Source: Halichondria panicea (lineage: Eukaryota > Porifera > Demospongiae > Suberitida > Halichondriidae). From it: a stretch of DNA of 64,000 nt. Location of the stretch: positions 7,147,122 through 7,211,121 of the forward strand of contig NC_087377.1 of the NCBI RefSeq assembly GCF_963675165.1. Reading direction: 5' to 3'. The notes beneath the pieces were generated by a model. It was not told the origin of the DNA. It searched no databases and was given only the letters and a program-made list of their open reading frames with translations. A program made the translations under genes and the position numbers. Shown one piece after another: positions 60,969 through 64,000 of this stretch (positions are counted from its first letter, which is position 1; each line of letters starts with the position of its first letter).

Positions 60969-61029
60969 CTTTCACAGTTATGGTGAATGTCTGAAGACAA
61001 AATAATGTCAAACTAGTGTAATCACCCAT
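60969..61029 (-). other. Alternative distal signal exon of R8 (intact)
   Basis: A 61-nt exon: ATG at 61029-61027, MGDYTSLTLFCLQTFTITVK, then G|GTACGTAG, phase 1. It joins in frame to the Ig exon just as the proximal exon (59684-59750) does. A diverged copy of the upstream promoter-like element (GGACTGGTAAATATCA) lies about 75 nt further upstream. Equivalent exons near the other genes are broken, so this may be a last survivor or already unused. Confidence 0.6.
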
Positions 61030-61532
61030 CAAAGCATAATTATGTGTGCCAAGCTATGTAGAAGAAATTTAGTACAGCTCACACCGGCCTATAAATCAGA
61101 GGCGACTTTAAATATAGGGACTGGTAAATATCATACATAATCCACGACACTCTAAGAATCCAGGTAAATGTACATGTATAATCATTATGTTTATGCTGCT
61201 GTTAAATTGTAACAAATTGATAGAATCGTACATTGTACTGTACAGCGGCGTAATGTGCAAAATTTCGTATTTCTCAAGAGAAAAATGCAACAGCAGAAAA
61301 AGAAGAAACGAAAATTGAAACTAAACTGGGATAAACTCCCATGTACCGTTATTTCACATACAAAGCTATTGGTGGGTGTGGTTTCCTGGCATTGAACCGC
61401 GAATACTAGAACCCACAAACATTTCTGCTGAGGGCTCTGGAACCAAATAGCGAAAATGTGCACCCCGCGATAGTTTCCCGCTATACAGTATACAAAATTA
61501 ATGTGTGGGATGAAAATAAATGGGTAAATCTG

Positions 61533-64000
61533 TCAGTTAATGTTAACATAATTTGCACGACTTGCTTTTCCCTGAGGTAACACATCCTCGTACACATGAA
61601 CTGGCTCAATGCTTTCATACTCTCCCTCTGTTGTTGCCGGGGCTTGTGAGTCATTGACCCTCTGTCCCCGTGGTTTCTTTGTCTGCTCATAGGCAATGTT
61701 CCTCTTGAGTACTGGAGCATAAGCTTCGTTGGGCTGTTCAATCTCTGCAAATGTTGATGACCAATCCACTCTTCTATCTGACTCTGGAACCTCAACTGCA
61801 TGTCAATTGTTCAAGATAAGTAAACAAAATTAATGATTTAGGTACCTTCATTTTGTCTCCGTTTCCTTAAAATCACAACGACAATTCCAACAGCGGTGAC
61901 CACAAGCAATAGCAGAATCACCAAACCTAAAAATGTACATGTTAGCCATTCTTTTAGAGTGTACCTTAACACGAAGTAAACAGTAGATAATCACAAACTG
62001 ATAGTGTATATAATCCTTTCGCGGTAAATAGAGTGTACCTTAACGGTAATAACCCAGTAAACGGTAAATATTCACAAACTGATGGTTTACATAATAATAA
62101 TAATTATATGCTATTTCATACAAACTAGTCAGTGCTCTGTAGATTGACTTACCAGTTATAGCTGCTGCTGTGACAGTGAATGGAGAGAATCATTATGATA
62201 CATTTTTACAGCACTAGAAACCTACCAGCGATAACTGATGTCAGCAGGGACTCCATATCAGGAGGAGTTGGGTCTGTTTGTGGATCAGACGTTGGAGGTA
62301 TAGTGGGAGCAGCTGTTGGACATGTAGTGGGAGCAGCTGTAATGAAAAAAGCAATGGATGATGTTAGCTCTGATAATCTACAGAGGCACTTACAGGTGAG
62401 TAGATCAAGTTGTATAATGAGCGATACTTCTCCTTCAAAGATGAACTCCAAACTATTCCAAGAGTACACCACCACATAGCCATCACCAAAGGTGTCATTT
62501 AAAGAGAGGACAGTTGAGGTCGAAGAAGCGTTGATGAAACCAACTAGTACTCTGTCCAAGATGATGGTGGATTGGAACAAGACTAGACAATTCAGGGCAG
62601 AGTCACAGCAGGTCACTTCAACCTCTCCATTTGTTAACTTGGTAGCACTAATACTCTCTCTGGGTGGTGGACTGGTAATGTCTACGGTAAATGACTATGA
62701 TTATAGCACAGCAATAACACATAGAGCACGTACCTTCACCAGTGGAGTTCACTGTCATAATGTCTTGACTTATTGCTACCATAGAGATGGGCATATTTGG
62801 TAAATGGTTGCTCTCCAGATCAAAAGCAATCACTCGGTATTCTCCACTAGAAACAGGAATGGTGAAATTCTCAATAGAATTCCGAGGGATGGTAACCAGT
62901 TTCATGTTAGCAAAATCAAGCACTCCAAGCACTTCATTAACGACACGTATCACACAGACGAGAGCTCCGGGAGAGAGGGTACCTTCAACATACTCAATGC
63001 TCACACAAATACCACCACCAGGACATTCAGACACTAGGAGGTCTTGAACATCAAATGTACCTGATAGAGATATTTATAAATGAACACGCCTCATTGAACT
63101 CACTGATTGAAATGTTCTCAAACACGAGATCTATTCCATTCTCATCAGTCAGTGTGACACTGTATTCTGTCATCTTGTCAGTGGGGAGGGAGAAACTGAG
63201 TGAGCCATCAAACAGAAGAGGGTCCGTAATTGGAAGGTCGATGGAGGGAGTCAATAGGTCAGAGTCCACACGATACCGAGTGAACCTTGTGCAACTTGGA
63301 ACCTAGAATATTATAGAGAGAACTCAAAATGCATTCTTAACAAACTAACGAACAACTAAAATTGAATCACTCACAGTTGCCCTAAATTTGACTAATTTAT
63401 TCCTTTTAGTTTCAAGAATACGATGTTGTTCTCCACTACCTGCATAATAATAGAAGTGTAATCCAACATTATGGTATAAACACACCTTCTGCCCTTGTAA
63501 ATAACCCAGTACATAATTCACTGGTTGTTCCCCTCATCTCTCCATCAGTAGGAGTCACAGTGAATCTGGCACACACACTGTTATCAGAGTACATGAAAAT
63601 GTACTCATTAGTGAATCCACACAGAGAATCGATAACAACTGTTTCAGTTGAGTCTAGAGTTGACTCGGTGATGTCCACACAGTAGTCAGTGAGGGGTAGA
63701 GCATTCCACATCACGGTAATGGTATTCGGTGCAACAATAAAGGGAGTGAGGACCGTCTCTAATTATGTGATAAGGAAAAAGAAAATAATTATGCTGAAAC
63801 AATCAAGATAATGACTCACCATGAACAACTAGAGATGCTGTGGATGAATCTGCTAAAGTAATATCAGTGCCATTTATGATAACAGCACTACAATACACAA
63901 TAGAGTTGTTGTGCTGTAAAGTGGCCAAGATTGTCAGTGTGGTTGATCCACCAGGAAATGAAGGTCGACGTGCTCTAATAGTTTCTGTATCTGGTCCCAC
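61533..64000 (-). CDS. R9: Ig/FN3 receptor with tyrosine-motif tail, 5' end outside window
   Basis: Visible exons, all in frame: Ig 63820 to beyond 64000 (partial), FN3 63486-63758, J 63375-63439, A 63104-63302, B 62734-63060, C 62394-62681, linker 62226-62336, microexon 62153-62167, TM 61846-61926, tail 61533-61795. FN3 and J have the shorter lengths (273 and 65 nt) shared with R3, its closest relative here. The linker is 24 nt longer than in the paralogs because of an internal duplication of the AAPT(C/I)PT segment. The microexon encodes AAAIT instead of AAAIA. The tail has YAPV, YEQT, YESI, YEDV and YVNI. The signal peptide and the N-terminal half of the Ig domain lie to the right of the window. 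Intact as far as it can be seen. Confidence 0.88.

Larger units (their letters stand above)
59751..61532. other. R9-R8 intergenic region
   Basis: R8 5' flank with the conserved element, the intact distal signal exon 60969-61029, and the tail-adjacent MITE 61238-61490. No separate gene. Confidence 0.6.

Noticed and set aside
1-64000. Receptor tyrosine kinases
   Set aside because: Ig/FN3 ectodomains suggested RTKs, but no kinase exon exists; every tail ends 79-90 codons after the TM exon.

Overview
The window is a metazoan nuclear locus, most likely from a marine demosponge of the Amphimedon type. This is an inference from the visibly AT-rich DNA, the very frequent ATAATTAT words, short introns with GT-AG ends, dense MITEs and the receptor style; no taxonomic marker gene is present. 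Nothing bacterial was seen (no operons, no ribosome-binding sites, no CRISPR).

The main content is a head-to-tail array of nine related genes, all on the minus strand (called R1 to R9 here from left to right). Each encodes a type I membrane receptor built from the same exon series: signal peptide, one Ig-like domain, one fibronectin III-like domain, a short junction exon (J), two exons (A, B) and one exon (C) that encode beta-rich ectodomain modules I do not recognise, a Pro/Thr-rich linker, a 15-nt microexon, a transmembrane exon with a basic stop-transfer, and a cytoplasmic tail with five tyrosines (YASV/YAPV, YEQT, YESI, YEDV, YVNV). Nearly all introns are phase 1, so most exons are symmetric cassettes. 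Exon lengths and frames were worked out by hand from splice sites and checked for divisibility by three.

State of the copies: R3 (13339-16696) and R8 (55775-59750) are fully open. R5 (23030-27269) is open except that the Ig donor has to shift. R9 (61533 to beyond 64000) is open as far as it can be seen. R2 has a 1-nt frameshift in the FN3 exon. R6 has a 4-nt frameshift in exon C. R1 has a frameshift and a stop in the Ig exon. R4 carries at least six lesions. R7 has an 8-nt deletion in exon C and a 761-bp transposon inside its transmembrane exon. R4 and R6 form a divergent subfamily. R1-R2-R3 and R7-R8-R9 look like two copies of one three-gene block.

Between R5 and R6 (28836-32988) lies an intact plus-strand Ty3/gypsy LTR retrotransposon with a 1270-residue Gag-Pol frame and two 146-bp LTRs that read as identical. 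From 39 to 47 kb there is a gene-poor, repeat-rich stretch: a minisatellite, a 350-bp tandem repeat, nested duplications, foldback elements, and one orphan signal-peptide exon.

Functional picture (inference): a clustered, rapidly changing family of cell-surface receptors that signal through tyrosine motifs. In logic it resembles the cnidarian Alr allorecognition genes or vertebrate paired Ig receptors, with full-length, tail-less and decayed members side by side.
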